From Croceimicrobium sp965658275 (GTDB lineage Bacteria; Bacteroidota; Bacteroidia; Flavobacteriales; Schleiferiaceae), in the NCBI GenBank assembly GCA_965658275.1, contig CBFHRN010000002.1, positions 1 to 64,000 on the forward strand: a DNA stretch of 64,000 bases, read 5' to 3'. The notes beneath the pieces were generated by a model. That model saw only the letters and a program-made list of their open reading frames with translations. It had not been told where the DNA came from and did no database searches. The number at the start of each line of letters is the position of its first letter. The first letter of the stretch is position 1. Both the position numbers and the translations under genes were made by a program. This document shows positions 40,838 to 50,328 of the stretch, one piece after another.

Positions 40838-42579
40838 ACTTCCTTAAAGAGCACGGCTTCTTTTTTGTGATTATAGGACTGGCCGCATTGATGCGATTTT
40901 GGAATCTCTTCCAGGCCGACTTTTCTCATGATGAACTCAGTGCCTTATTTCGTACTCAATTTGATTCTTTTGAATCCTTAATCGAAAAAGCCGTTCGACC
41001 GGATGGCCACCCTGCCCTAGTGCAGACCTTTCTTTATTATTGGGCGCCACTTGTAGAATACCAAGAATTTTGGGTTAAACTTCCCTCCGTCCTTTTAGGC
41101 TTAGGCAGTATTAGCTTAGTATATTTTGGTCTGTACCAAATAAAACCTAAAAGCGGCATGCGATTTATCGCCCCCAGTATTATGGCGGCCTCCGAATTAT
41201 TTGTTTACCATCATCAAGTAGCCCGCCCCTATGCTTTTGGGGCATTCTTTGTCGCTTGGGCAGGCTATTCTTACCTTAAGTGGTTTTATGGAGAGCGGTA
41301 TAAAAGATATCTTATTCAATTTACCATTGCAGCTAGTTTAGCCGCCTACACACATTATTTAGCACTACTATCGGTTTTAATCATTGGCTTTAGCGCCTTA
41401 ATCCGAGATCGCAAAAAGCCTAAGCCTTGGTTATTCACCGGCCTTATAGTATTACTCCTTTTTAGTCCACACCTCGGAATCTTTTGGGACCAACTTCAAA
41501 TGGCAGGAGTAGGCCAATGGTTGGGTAAGCCCTCTGCCGACTGGTTTCTACGGTATTTTTTTTATAAGCTTAATTTCACCCCTCAAAACCTATTTCTCAG
41601 CGGTTTAATTCTTTTTATTGTTTTGTATGAGGGATTACGAAGTCCCTTTCGGGAAGGGCCCTTATGGTTAGTAAGCTGTTTTTTAATTGCCTTTTTTTAC
41701 TCCATTCTTCGAAATCCCGTGCTACAATATTCCAGCCTTCTTTTTTTAGCGCCTTTCCTGTTTATTTTTAGACCTATAAAGTCCGAGGCAAACTGGAAAT
41801 GGATAGCAATGAGCCTATTCATAATGCTAGGACTTGGCCTTAGCCTGGTATTCAACCGTAAATACTACCAAGAAGCACAGATAAGTCCAGCCAAAGAAGC
41901 CGCTCGATTCAGGGGAGAAAATGATTCTTTAAATCTGTATTTTCATTGGAGTCCAGAGAAATGGGATTTCTACAGAAAAATTAACTATGAGGTACCTGAA
42001 GGTCAATATGTTAAAGAACTTGATTTCACCTCTCTGCCCGAGGAAGGCTTTTTCTTAGTTATGGATCATCAAAGCCCGGCTTACTGGCCCCTTGCCATTA
42101 CCGACTTAGGCTATGAGGTCCTGCAACAGGAAAACCATTTTGGATTTAGCATATACAAGTTTGGTGGATTACATGATAGAGATCCTGGCCAATATCTAGG
42201 ACTCCCTCTTATGGAACCAAGCACTTTACCTCAACAAAATAAGCGGTATGTAAAACTGGGAACATTAAAAGCAACGAGCTCAATAGCCTCGATGCCTCAA
42301 AGTCATGTTGTGGTTAAGCTGGACAGCTTAAATCTTGCGGTTAATTGCTTCCTAGTCTTTCAAATACTAGAAGGAGATGAGCAAAAGGAATGGTATGCCC
42401 ATCCTATTGATTCATCAACCGAATATTTAAGTAGACCTATTGGTCAATATGATTTAGAAAAATACACTTGGAATATACTCCTAGACAAAGGCAGGGTTGA
42501 TGCTCAAGCTGAAGGGGAGATTTTTACCCGAGTGGCCAAAGGAAACCCGAAGATCTATGGTCTTGTACAGGAATTTTAA
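40813..42579 (+). CDS. Glycosyltransferase family 39-like membrane protein
   Basis: 588 residues with about ten membrane helices in the first 340 and a soluble C-terminal domain. The first helix (FFFVIIGLAALMRFWNL) leads into FSHDELSALFR, where the Asp-Glu pair is the catalytic mark of GT-C enzymes such as GT39/PMT and ArnT that use polyprenyl-linked sugars. The start is TTG at 40813, inside the end of the oligopeptidase gene; the next Met is in the first helix, too late. Acceptor and sugar unknown. Its TAA overlaps the stop of convergent arsC. Confidence 0.72.
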   Translation: MASRNREINFLKEHGFFFVIIGLAALMRFWNLFQADFSHDELSALFRTQFDSFESLIEKAVRPDGHPALVQTFLYYWAPLVEYQEFWVKLPSVLLGLGSISLVYFGLYQIKPKSGMRFIAPSIMAASELFVYHHQVARPYAFGAFFVAWAGYSYLKWFYGERYKRYLIQFTIAASLAAYTHYLALLSVLIIGFSALIRDRKKPKPWLFTGLIVLLLFSPHLGIFWDQLQMAGVGQWLGKPSADWFLRYFFYKLNFTPQNLFLSGLILFIVLYEGLRSPFREGPLWLVSCFLIAFFYSILRNPVLQYSSLLFLAPFLFIFRPIKSEANWKWIAMSLFIMLGLGLSLVFNRKYYQEAQISPAKEAARFRGENDSLNLYFHWSPEKWDFYRKINYEVPEGQYVKELDFTSLPEEGFFLVMDHQSPAYWPLAITDLGYEVLQQENHFGFSIYKFGGLHDRDPGQYLGLPLMEPSTLPQQNKRYVKLGTLKATSSIASMPQSHVVVKLDSLNLAVNCFLVFQILEGDEQKEWYAHPIDSSTEYLSRPIGQYDLEKYTWNILLDKGRVDAQAEGEIFTRVAKGNPKIYGLVQEF

Positions 42580-42914
42580 ATAAGTTCTAAAAGCTTTTCG
42601 GAAGGACGACCCACTACAGCTTTATCCCCATTTTCAAGAATCGGGCGCTCCATCAATTGAGGACACTCAATCATAGCGAGGACTAGCTCTTCTTCATCCA
42701 GCTCCTTATCTTTAAACTCCTCTTTCCAGATTGATTCTTTGGTGCGGATTAAATCCAGGGCATCCATGTCAAGCTTGTCTAAAAGATCCATTAAATCGGA
42801 TGGACTCAAAGGTTCTTTCATGTACTCAATCACTTCAGGTTTCAAACCTTTTTCTTCTATCAATGCCAAACCTTCTCGACTTTTTCGGCAGCGTGGATTA
42901 TGGTAATACTTCAT
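42576..42914 (-). CDS. ArsC/Spx-like thioredoxin-fold protein (arsenate reductase family)
   Basis: 112 residues, full length for glutaredoxin-linked ArsC. The N-terminal YYHNPRCRKSREGL holds the catalytic Cys9. The C-terminal RPILENGDKAVVGRP contains the two arginines expected to bind the oxyanion. Arsenate reductase is the standard label, but no arsR or arsB genes are nearby and many such proteins in Bacteroidetes are of unknown role. It lies just after the large T9SS protein on the same strand. Confidence 0.82.
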   Translation of the reverse strand: MKYYHNPRCRKSREGLALIEEKGLKPEVIEYMKEPLSPSDLMDLLDKLDMDALDLIRTKESIWKEEFKDKELDEEELVLAMIECPQLMERPILENGDKAVVGRPSEKLLELI

Positions 42915-42917
42915 GAC

Positions 42918-45900
42918 TTATCGTTGTAAATGGACAAAACCTTTATCTGTTGATTTCTGACCACAAATATCCTCATAATCGAAAACATAGAAGTAAACCC
43001 CAGCCGGAAGTTCTTGCCCTTCAAATTTACCATCCCATGCTTCGGATAAAAAGTCACCGCTAAATAGCAAGGTTCCATTCCGATTGTAGATTTCAATTTG
43101 AGATTTCTCAAGGATAGGCACCAAACGCTCGCTATCCAAAACCCGAAACTCATCATTAAATAAATCACCATTCGGCGTGAAAACATTAGGAAATTGAATA
43201 CTAAAATCTTCATCGTAAAAATAGACCTCCTGCTCAAACGTTCGACTTCGATTGCAAACTGTATCGTTAATTTGGAGCTGAATAATGTAAAAACCACCTG
43301 CATCAAATCGATAAGCTAAAGTATCCGCGTTAAAACCAACAGCGCTTCCATCTACCGACCAATTAAAGTTTTGAAAACCCCTTTGACGAATTTCAAAACT
43401 AACCTTTCGCTCTGGATCGCATGGATCCCAATCGCCTTCGAAGCGGGTAAAGTCAAGAATTTCCCGCACTTTTAAACTTTTGACTAGGGTATCAAAACGG
43501 GAGCATAATCGATCTTCGGCAATTAGAGTGATGTCGTAGTTACTTGGCGGCAAATTCAATTGCAAATCGGTCATTCGCAGCGTATCGCCATTATTTACAA
43601 CCCATTGGTAATTCGTCGCCCCGGAACTTAAATTTGTTACCTGCACGGCACCGGAGGCATCACAAGAATCATACGTTATATCAAAGTCGGCCATCAGCGG
43701 TTCATTTTTCGCGAACACATCGATCGAAATTGAATCTACCAGGGAGCAATTAGTATCAAGGGCGATAAAGTGAAAGGTTGTTTTACCGCTGTCCAGGATT
43801 GGGATGTAACCATTATGCAGGGTATCTACCGAACCATTGTTTTGTCGAAAAAACACTAGATCTGCATTAAAACTGAAATCGATAAAACTCACGCTATCGG
43901 GTAAACATAGCGTGTCAGAAATCCCATCCAAAAGCCTAACATCAGCTCTAATTGTATCTGCCTCCATGTCGAAGCGAAAAACTGCCATGTTGCAATTATT
44001 ACTCCCTTTGGTGGCAGCAAAAGCATTTGGCGTGGTTGGAAAACCAGAAGGATTTTGACCACAGGAACAAACAGCTTGAAAAACACTACCATCCTTCCGA
44101 AAACGGGAACTCCCTCCATCAACATGATCCAAACCTCCTCCCACTTGCCCAAAATAAGTGGCGTATTCTAATCTTTGCCAAGAAGCATCCAGTCGCAGAA
44201 GATAAAAGTCACCACGATCCGCAGAGTCCCTATAAGCATCTGGGGTAGTGGGCATATTCGCCGGCCTTCCCATAAAGCCCCTATCGGAAGGATAGCCAGC
44301 ACTCCAACCGGAGGCAAAAATATCGCCACAATCTGAGACTAATAAAGCGGTGGGACTTATTGCTGGAATACCTTGTGGTCCCTTACCAAAAGTGGTGGAT
44401 TTCTGAAGAGTGCCCAAATCTTCTGAAAACTCCTGGAAGAAATGAGGATTACCAAATTGACCCCAAACACTATCACCCACCATGGGAAACTGTAAGCTAT
44501 AAGTTTGGCCGAAAATAACCAGATTACCCTGAGGGTTAAGATCTAAAAAATAAGAAATGTCATCCAGAGGTGTACCCGAATAGGTAAACCTCAGCACTTG
44601 ACCATTCAAAGGGTTTAACTCAGCCAGAAAAGCATCAACCTGACCAGCTCTAAAGGCTTGGTAAACCCCAATGGTATCGGTAGAAATGGAATCACTTTCG
44701 GTTGCCCCGGTAATGAAAAGGCGATTGCTTGGCGTGTATCGAAGGGAGAATACCGCATCATTGGATTCACCACCAATGTAAGTGAGCCAATTCAGCTGAG
44801 ATAAGTCTGAGTTAAAAGACGCTACCAATCCATCTTGCAAGCCTCCGAAACTCGTATTCGTTCCGCTCGAGTTTAAATTAGAAGATTGCGTAAAACTGCT
44901 AATTAAGATATTGTTATTGGCATCGATGGTTATGTCTCCTCTACTGCCATCGCCATAGTTAAATTCTAACTCTTGGTTTACTCCATCACGCATGGTATCG
45001 CCTAAGAGGGTCGAGCCCACTAAGTTTCCGCCGGTACTGTCTAAAACGGTCAGAAAAATGTCGGAAGCATTGGTAAGTGAAAAGCCGGAAGCCAAGCGGT
45101 GAAAGCCTCCTGGTCCGCCGGCAAAACTGGTATCATAAGCACTACTTGTAACGGGAAAGTCCCCCGATGTCGTAGCACCCAAAATAATCAGTGATTTATT
45201 AGGCCCCTCTAACAAACTAAAAGGCACATCCGCCCCTACGCCCCCTAAATAGGTAGCATAAACCTGAGCAGTGCCATCGGCTGTATATTTCGCTATTGAA
45301 ACATCTGTTATCCCACCCAGAGACGAATCTTGCAGGGCACCCAATGTAGTTGGGAAGCCTTTTTTAACACCGGTAAAGAAATTGACTCCCGCCCCATAAG
45401 CCATCTCATTCGCTCCGTAAGTAGCCGTTAAACCGAAATTATCATCGGTCGAACCGCTGTAAGTACTAAAAATTAGAGTCGGATCAATAACTAGTTTTTC
45501 ATTTGAATCATACTCACCTATTGAGAAGGTGAATAAACCGCTAGCCTCTTTATGAAAACTGCAGGGCACCTCTATTCCACCTTGAAAAGCCATTGGCTTT
45601 GTATACACGGAAGTCCCCATAGAGGTAAGTAGCGCAATGTCTTCACCCGCTAAACCTTGATCTTCCACACCCTCAAAACTCCATTTTATTTGACCAGGGT
45701 CGGCTCCTGGATGAATGATAAAATCATACTTGAGGTAATGATCCTCGCTGAGGTAGTAGCGCAAATCAATGCCTTGATAAATGTCTTGGTACACAATCTC
45801 ACCATACTGGTAAACATTTGAAGCCCATTTGGAAGGATTGTTTCCTAGAAGAAAATTAAGATATGGCTGACCAGAGAGAATCCTTTGCTTTATCGGCTTC

Positions 45901-46193
45901 GCTTGCTCATTCACCCCCAACCACTTAAGGCGGTAGGCATGCCCTTTTTGAGCTTTAAAATCGGTTGGTTTCGGATGGTGATATTGATTGGATAGGTCTT
46001 GACCCTCTAAAAGTAAAACCCTTTGCTCGGTAGCTTTTAAAAATATGTAATTCTCACCTTGCCTCAGTCTAAAATCAAAGTCCCCAGACCACTGGCCTTC
46101 ATTTGGAACAAATCCGAAATCCTGAGCACCTAGCAGAGAACTGAATACTAAAAACAGTAGGGTTAGTGCTCTCAAAGTTTCATTTTTCAGCAA
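42918..46193 (-). CDS. Giant secreted protein with T9SS type B sorting domain
   Basis: 1091 residues. Signal peptide (LRALTLLFLVFSSLLGA). About residues 30-230 are a beta-rich N-terminal domain with GHAYRLKWLGVN. About 230-690 are SBBP-type propeller repeats (YLGGVGADVPFSLL, YIGGESNDAVFSLRY, YFGQVGGGLDHVDG). PKD-like segments follow. The C-terminal 85 residues (QFPNVFTPNGDLFNDEF, then IEIYNRNGTLLFSG) are the gliding-motility-associated CHU_C/type B sorting domain, so it is T9SS cargo, surface-bound or released. The start is a TTG at 46193, or a second TTG at 46175; no ATG is in frame near the signal peptide. Confidence 0.85.
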   Translation of the reverse strand: MLKNETLRALTLLFLVFSSLLGAQDFGFVPNEGQWSGDFDFRLRQGENYIFLKATEQRVLLLEGQDLSNQYHHPKPTDFKAQKGHAYRLKWLGVNEQAKPIKQRILSGQPYLNFLLGNNPSKWASNVYQYGEIVYQDIYQGIDLRYYLSEDHYLKYDFIIHPGADPGQIKWSFEGVEDQGLAGEDIALLTSMGTSVYTKPMAFQGGIEVPCSFHKEASGLFTFSIGEYDSNEKLVIDPTLIFSTYSGSTDDNFGLTATYGANEMAYGAGVNFFTGVKKGFPTTLGALQDSSLGGITDVSIAKYTADGTAQVYATYLGGVGADVPFSLLEGPNKSLIILGATTSGDFPVTSSAYDTSFAGGPGGFHRLASGFSLTNASDIFLTVLDSTGGNLVGSTLLGDTMRDGVNQELEFNYGDGSRGDITIDANNNILISSFTQSSNLNSSGTNTSFGGLQDGLVASFNSDLSQLNWLTYIGGESNDAVFSLRYTPSNRLFITGATESDSISTDTIGVYQAFRAGQVDAFLAELNPLNGQVLRFTYSGTPLDDISYFLDLNPQGNLVIFGQTYSLQFPMVGDSVWGQFGNPHFFQEFSEDLGTLQKSTTFGKGPQGIPAISPTALLVSDCGDIFASGWSAGYPSDRGFMGRPANMPTTPDAYRDSADRGDFYLLRLDASWQRLEYATYFGQVGGGLDHVDGGSSRFRKDGSVFQAVCSCGQNPSGFPTTPNAFAATKGSNNCNMAVFRFDMEADTIRADVRLLDGISDTLCLPDSVSFIDFSFNADLVFFRQNNGSVDTLHNGYIPILDSGKTTFHFIALDTNCSLVDSISIDVFAKNEPLMADFDITYDSCDASGAVQVTNLSSGATNYQWVVNNGDTLRMTDLQLNLPPSNYDITLIAEDRLCSRFDTLVKSLKVREILDFTRFEGDWDPCDPERKVSFEIRQRGFQNFNWSVDGSAVGFNADTLAYRFDAGGFYIIQLQINDTVCNRSRTFEQEVYFYDEDFSIQFPNVFTPNGDLFNDEFRVLDSERLVPILEKSQIEIYNRNGTLLFSGDFLSEAWDGKFEGQELPAGVYFYVFDYEDICGQKSTDKGFVHLQR

Positions 46194-46264
46194 AGTAGCA
46201 AGTAAAGTGCAAACTTCAAAGCCAAGGAAACCTCTCGCTAAGGGGAAATGAGGTAAAGCTTTAG

Positions 46265-47371
46265 CTAGCTATCAGCAGTTTCTTGATTTTGACCCGTACT
46301 CATTAAAAAAGCCTTTATGAAGGCATCTAAGTCACCATCTAAAACTTGATCCACATTTGAGGTTTCTTCACTTGTGCGAACATCCTTTATTAATTTATAA
46401 GGATGTAGCACATAATTCCTGATTTGCGAACCCCATTCAATTTTCTTTTTGCCCGCTTCGATCTCGGCTCGCTTTTGATTTTTTGCTTCTAATTCGATTT
46501 CAAATAGCTGCGATTTTAAAAGCTGCATGGCTTTTTCTTTATTCTGGAGCTGAGAACGACTTTCTGTATTTTCGATGATAATTCCGGAAGGAGCATGTCT
46601 CAATCGAACGCCTGTTTCTACCTTATTCACATTCTGTCCACCTGCACCACCCGAACGGAAAGTATCCCACTCAATATCAGAAGGATTTATCTCAACTTCA
46701 ATGGAATCATCCACCAAAGGATAAACATAAACCGAAGCAAAGCTGGTGTGGCGTTTCGCATTGCTATCGAATGGTGAAATGCGCACTAAACGATGGACTC
46801 CGTTCTCACCTTTCAAATAACCAAAAGCAAAATCACCATCAATTTCCAGGGTCACCGTTTTTACACCGGCCACATCGCCCTCTTGATAATTAAGCTCCGA
46901 CACCTTATAACCTTGCCTTTCGGCATAGCGCAAATACATGCGCATTAGCATGGAGGCCCAATCACAACTTTCAGTGCCACCTGCACCTGCGGTAATTTGC
47001 AGCACGGCACTTAACTGATCTTCCTCACCCGAAAGCATATTCCGAAACTCAAGATCTTCCAATTGCTTAATGGCCTTGCTGTACATATCGTCTAACTCCG
47101 ACTCTTCCAACTCTCCAAGTCCCAAAAATTCCAAGCCCAGCACCGTTTCATCTACGGCTGCTTTTAGCTCGGAGTACGCATCTACCCAAAACTTAAGGCT
47201 TCTAATTTTCTTCATGACCTTCTGTGCCTCTTTTTGATCTTCCCAAAAATCAGCAACCGCAGTTTTCTCCTCCTCATTAATGATTTGGATTTCCTTCTGC
47301 TCTATTTGCAAGTACCTATGCAACTCTTCCAATCGAGCTTCTAAGCTTTGAACTTGTTCTTTACTTACCAT
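46265..47371 (-). CDS. prfB: Peptide chain release factor 2, single frame
   Basis: Reads UGA and UAA stop codons and triggers peptide release. Motifs: the GGQ loop in RSGGAGGQNVNKVET, the SPF codon-reading tripeptide in RISPFDSNAKR, and the N-terminal coiled domain. The ATG at 47371 (MVSKEQVQSLEARLEELHRYL) matches the usual RF2 start; an in-frame ATG at 47398 would add nine residues. The whole gene is in one frame: where most prfB genes have the CTTTGAC frameshift after RGYL, this one reads AGG TAC TTG CAA, so there is no internal UGA and no autoregulation by frameshifting. Confidence 0.93.
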   Translation of the reverse strand: MVSKEQVQSLEARLEELHRYLQIEQKEIQIINEEEKTAVADFWEDQKEAQKVMKKIRSLKFWVDAYSELKAAVDETVLGLEFLGLGELEESELDDMYSKAIKQLEDLEFRNMLSGEEDQLSAVLQITAGAGGTESCDWASMLMRMYLRYAERQGYKVSELNYQEGDVAGVKTVTLEIDGDFAFGYLKGENGVHRLVRISPFDSNAKRHTSFASVYVYPLVDDSIEVEINPSDIEWDTFRSGGAGGQNVNKVETGVRLRHAPSGIIIENTESRSQLQNKEKAMQLLKSQLFEIELEAKNQKRAEIEAGKKKIEWGSQIRNYVLHPYKLIKDVRTSEETSNVDQVLDGDLDAFIKAFLMSTGQNQETADS

Positions 47372-47466
47372 GGGGACAAATTTAGAAATTGAAGCCATGT
47401 ATTATCAGCAATCGTTAAAGCATTGGATATTTCTATGATTTCTAGGCTCCCCGCGAAAAGAATAGC

Positions 47467-47474
47467 TAATTTTG
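47467..47474 (+). promoter_or_regulatory. -7 promoter box for lpdA
   Basis: TAATTTTG, exact TAnnTTTG match, ending 24 bases before the lpdA ATG at 47499. Confidence 0.55.
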
Positions 47475-47498
47475 TAATCCAAAAAATTCAAATAATCC

Positions 47499-48899
47499 AT
47501 GGATAATTTTGATGTAGCCATTATCGGCTCGGGCCCAGGAGGATATGTTGCAGCCATCCGCTGTGCTCAACTGGGAATGAAAACCGCCATTATTGAAAAA
47601 TACAGCACCCTAGGTGGAACCTGCTTAAACGTAGGTTGTATCCCATCTAAAGCCTTGTTAGATAGCAGTGAGCACTTTCACAATGCTGCACACACTTTTG
47701 CCGATCACGGTATAGAAATTAGCAGCCCGAAAGTGGACTTAGCTAAAATGATTGAGCGCAAACAAAAAGTGGTTGATCAAACTTGCGATGGGGTTAAGTT
47801 TTTAATGGATAAAAATAAAATCACGGTTTTCGAAGGGCTTGGCTCATTTGTAGATGACCATACCATTGCCATCCAAAAGAAGGAGGGTGAAGAAAAAATA
47901 AGCGCCAAGAACATCATTATCGCCACGGGGTCCAAACCCACCGAGTTACCATTCGCAAAGTTTGATAAAGAGCGTATTATTAGCTCTACAGAGGCTTTGA
48001 AACTTTCCGAAGTTCCGAATCACATGGTTGTAATTGGTGCAGGAATTATCGGCCTCGAACTGGGAAGTGTTTACGCTCGATTAGGGGCGCAGGTAACTGT
48101 GGTTGAATACCTCGATCGTGCTATCCCAACTTTTGATGGTGCCATGAGTAAAGAGATAACTAAATCTCTTAAGAAGTTAGGCGTGAAGTTTAACTTTAGT
48201 CATAAAGTGAGTGATGTGAGTCGCGACGGCGACAAAGTGGTTGTTACCGCTACCAATAAGAAAGACGAAGAAGTTAAAATTGAAGGCGACTATTGTCTTG
48301 TAGCTGTTGGACGTAGTGCCTATACTGAAGGTTTAGGCCTAGAAAACATTGGCTTAAAAACAGATCAACGCGGTAAAATCAAGGTTAACAAAAACCTTCA
48401 AACCGATAAGTCTCATATTTATGCGATAGGTGACGTCATCGACGGAGCCATGCTTGCCCATAAGGCCGAAGAGGAAGGGGTATTTGTGGCCGAAAGTCTT
48501 GCAGGTCAAAAGCCACATATCGATTATGACTTAATCCCAGGTGTCGTTTACACATGGCCAGAAGTAGCTAGTGTAGGGAAAACTGAAGAGCAACTAAAAG
48601 AAGCAAAGGTTGCTTACAAAAGCGGTAGTTTCCCCTTCCGTGCTTTAGGAAGAGCTAGAGCCAGTGGCGACATCGATGGTCTGGTGAAAATCTTGGCCGA
48701 CAAAGACACTGATGAAATTTTGGGATTCCATGTGATTGGTCCAAGAGCCGCTGACTTAGTGGCAGAAGGGGTTGTTGCTATGGAATACCGAGCCTCTGCC
48801 GAAGACATTGCGCGAATGAGTCATGCGCACCCAACTTTTGCAGAAGCCGTGAAGGAAGCTGCATTAGCGGCAACTGAAAATAGAGCGCTCCACGTTTAA
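47499..48899 (+). CDS. lpdA: Dihydrolipoyl dehydrogenase (E3)
   Basis: FAD flavoprotein that re-oxidises dihydrolipoamide of the 2-oxo acid dehydrogenase complexes and of the glycine cleavage H protein, reducing NAD+. 466 residues. FAD site IIGSGPGGYVAA near residue 8, redox-active disulfide in GGTCLNVGCIPSK (C42 and C47), NAD site VIGAGIIGLELGSVYARLG, and the C-terminal His-Glu pair in HAHPTFAEAVKEA. It serves pdhA/pdhC at 133-2403 and probably gcvP at 63386, although it is not linked to either. Confidence 0.96.
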   Translation: MDNFDVAIIGSGPGGYVAAIRCAQLGMKTAIIEKYSTLGGTCLNVGCIPSKALLDSSEHFHNAAHTFADHGIEISSPKVDLAKMIERKQKVVDQTCDGVKFLMDKNKITVFEGLGSFVDDHTIAIQKKEGEEKISAKNIIIATGSKPTELPFAKFDKERIISSTEALKLSEVPNHMVVIGAGIIGLELGSVYARLGAQVTVVEYLDRAIPTFDGAMSKEITKSLKKLGVKFNFSHKVSDVSRDGDKVVVTATNKKDEEVKIEGDYCLVAVGRSAYTEGLGLENIGLKTDQRGKIKVNKNLQTDKSHIYAIGDVIDGAMLAHKAEEEGVFVAESLAGQKPHIDYDLIPGVVYTWPEVASVGKTEEQLKEAKVAYKSGSFPFRALGRARASGDIDGLVKILADKDTDEILGFHVIGPRAADLVAEGVVAMEYRASAEDIARMSHAHPTFAEAVKEAALAATENRALHV

Positions 48900-48964
48900 A
48901 TAAAATTCAAAAGGCCATTCAATTACTAAAAATTAGCGACCCCTTTTTAGCCAATTTGGAGTTA

Positions 48965-49054
48965 ATGGCAAGTACTTATAAGGAGGACTCCTATCAATTT
49001 ACGCGTCATTCAAAGTATGCTACGCAAAGTCTATTTGAAGGAATACGTGCATGA
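48965..49054 (+). CDS. Possible small ORF overlapping the pabB start
   Basis: 29 residues from ATG at 48965 (MASTYKEDSYQFTRHSKYAT, ending FEGIRA), ending at a TGA that overlaps the pabB ATG as ATGA. The same frame stays open back past the lpdA stop, about 50 codons, with amino-acid use that looks coding. It could be a small coupled leader, a remnant of a longer gene, or chance. No family recognised. Confidence 0.25.
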   Translation: MASTYKEDSYQFTRHSKYATQSLFEGIRA

Positions 49055-50313
49055 ATAGCAGGAAATCTTGGCAACTTAAGCTAAGTAAGGAATCGATTGA
49101 AAATATAGTAAGATGGGCCAGTCATAGTGAGAACTGCTTGTATCTCGACTCGCACCAACACCAAGATCCCTATGGACGTTTTGATCGAGTTTTAGCCTGG
49201 GGAAGCCTTAATAACTTTGAACTTAAAGCCACAGATTCTATAGAGGATCTTTATGATTGGCATCATCAAATTAAAGACTGGGCCTTTGGTCACCTTAACT
49301 ACGAATTAAAATCAAAAAGTGAAGGAATTAAGAGTCAGCATGCTGATCCTTTAAACTGGTCCTTGGCCTCTTTCTTCAGACCTAAACACTTACTCTACCT
49401 CAAAAGGGGTGAAACGCATTGGACTTTTGAAAGCACCAGTCTCAAGCCTGACGACCTTCGCAATCTCAAAGCCCAATCGCCTAAAGAACTAATAAAACCA
49501 AAGTTCAAGAGCCTTATTTCCAGAGATGAATACTTGAAAGATGTTCAATCTCTGATCAATCACATCCAGTATGGAAATATTTATGAAATCAATTATTGCC
49601 AGACTTTTGAAGCTAAAGGGAAATTAAACCCGCTGGAATTTTTTCTCCAAAAAAACGAAGAGCACCAAGCCCCCTTCACTGCGTTTTACCGCCATGGTCA
49701 CCAATACGCCCTTAGTTTTACTCCCGAGCGCTATTTAACTAAGGAGGGGTCAAAAATTATTTCGCAACCCATCAAGGGAACCGCTGCTCGACATGCGAAT
49801 CAAGAGGCTGATAGTCGCGCCAAAGCAGAACTTTGGAAGTCGGAAAAAGAAAGGGCCGAAAATGTGATGATTGTTGATTTAGTTCGAAATGATCTATCGC
49901 GAACAGCCGCCAAGGATAGTGTTAAAGTTGACGAACTCTTCGGACTGTATAGCTTTAATGCCGTTCATCAAATGATAAGCACGGTAAGCAGTGAACTAGA
50001 CACTAAAAAATACCATTGGCTAGATGCTATACGGCACTCTTTCCCTATGGGAAGTATGACTGGGGCACCTAAATACAGTGCCATGAAACTCATCGATCAA
50101 CATGAGCATTTTAATCGAGGTCTGTACTCTGGCTCCATTGGCTATATAGATCCCCAAGGAAATTTTGATTTCAGTGTTATCATCCGAACTTTATTGTATC
50201 ACGCTCAAAAGGAATGCTCACGCGTAGCCGTAGGAAGTGCCATTACCATCCACTGCAATCCCGAAGCTGAATACGAAGAGTGCTTATTGAAAGCTGAAAA
50301 GCTCATTGGCTAA
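49051..50313 (+). CDS. pabB: Aminodeoxychorismate synthase component I
   Basis: Converts chorismate to 4-amino-4-deoxychorismate, using ammonia from PabA, in p-aminobenzoate and folate synthesis. 420 residues. The chorismate-binding core has the PIKGT motif at about 240-244; its Lys is the nucleophile that separates PabB from anthranilate synthase (PIAGT). Further motifs are VMIVDLVRNDLSR, SFPMGSMTGAPKYSAM, YSGSIGYIDPQGNFDFSVIIRT and VAVGSAITIHCNPEAEYEE. No pabA or pabC is adjacent. tilS follows 15 bases later with its own promoter-like box. Confidence 0.9.
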   Translation: MNSRKSWQLKLSKESIENIVRWASHSENCLYLDSHQHQDPYGRFDRVLAWGSLNNFELKATDSIEDLYDWHHQIKDWAFGHLNYELKSKSEGIKSQHADPLNWSLASFFRPKHLLYLKRGETHWTFESTSLKPDDLRNLKAQSPKELIKPKFKSLISRDEYLKDVQSLINHIQYGNIYEINYCQTFEAKGKLNPLEFFLQKNEEHQAPFTAFYRHGHQYALSFTPERYLTKEGSKIISQPIKGTAARHANQEADSRAKAELWKSEKERAENVMIVDLVRNDLSRTAAKDSVKVDELFGLYSFNAVHQMISTVSSELDTKKYHWLDAIRHSFPMGSMTGAPKYSAMKLIDQHEHFNRGLYSGSIGYIDPQGNFDFSVIIRTLLYHAQKECSRVAVGSAITIHCNPEAEYEECLLKAEKLIG

Positions 50314-50316
50314 GAT

Positions 50317-50324
50317 TATCTTTG
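50317..50324 (+). promoter_or_regulatory. -7 box four bases before the tilS ATG (leaderless candidate)
   Basis: TATCTTTG is an exact TAnnTTTG match, overlapping the end of the pabB-tilS gap, followed by CAGC and the tilS ATG at 50329. Confidence 0.5.
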
Positions 50325-50328
50325 CAGC

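Noticed and set aside
42576..42914. Arsenic resistance locus
   Set aside because: Only an ArsC-like protein is present; there is no arsR, arsB or acr3 gene nearby.
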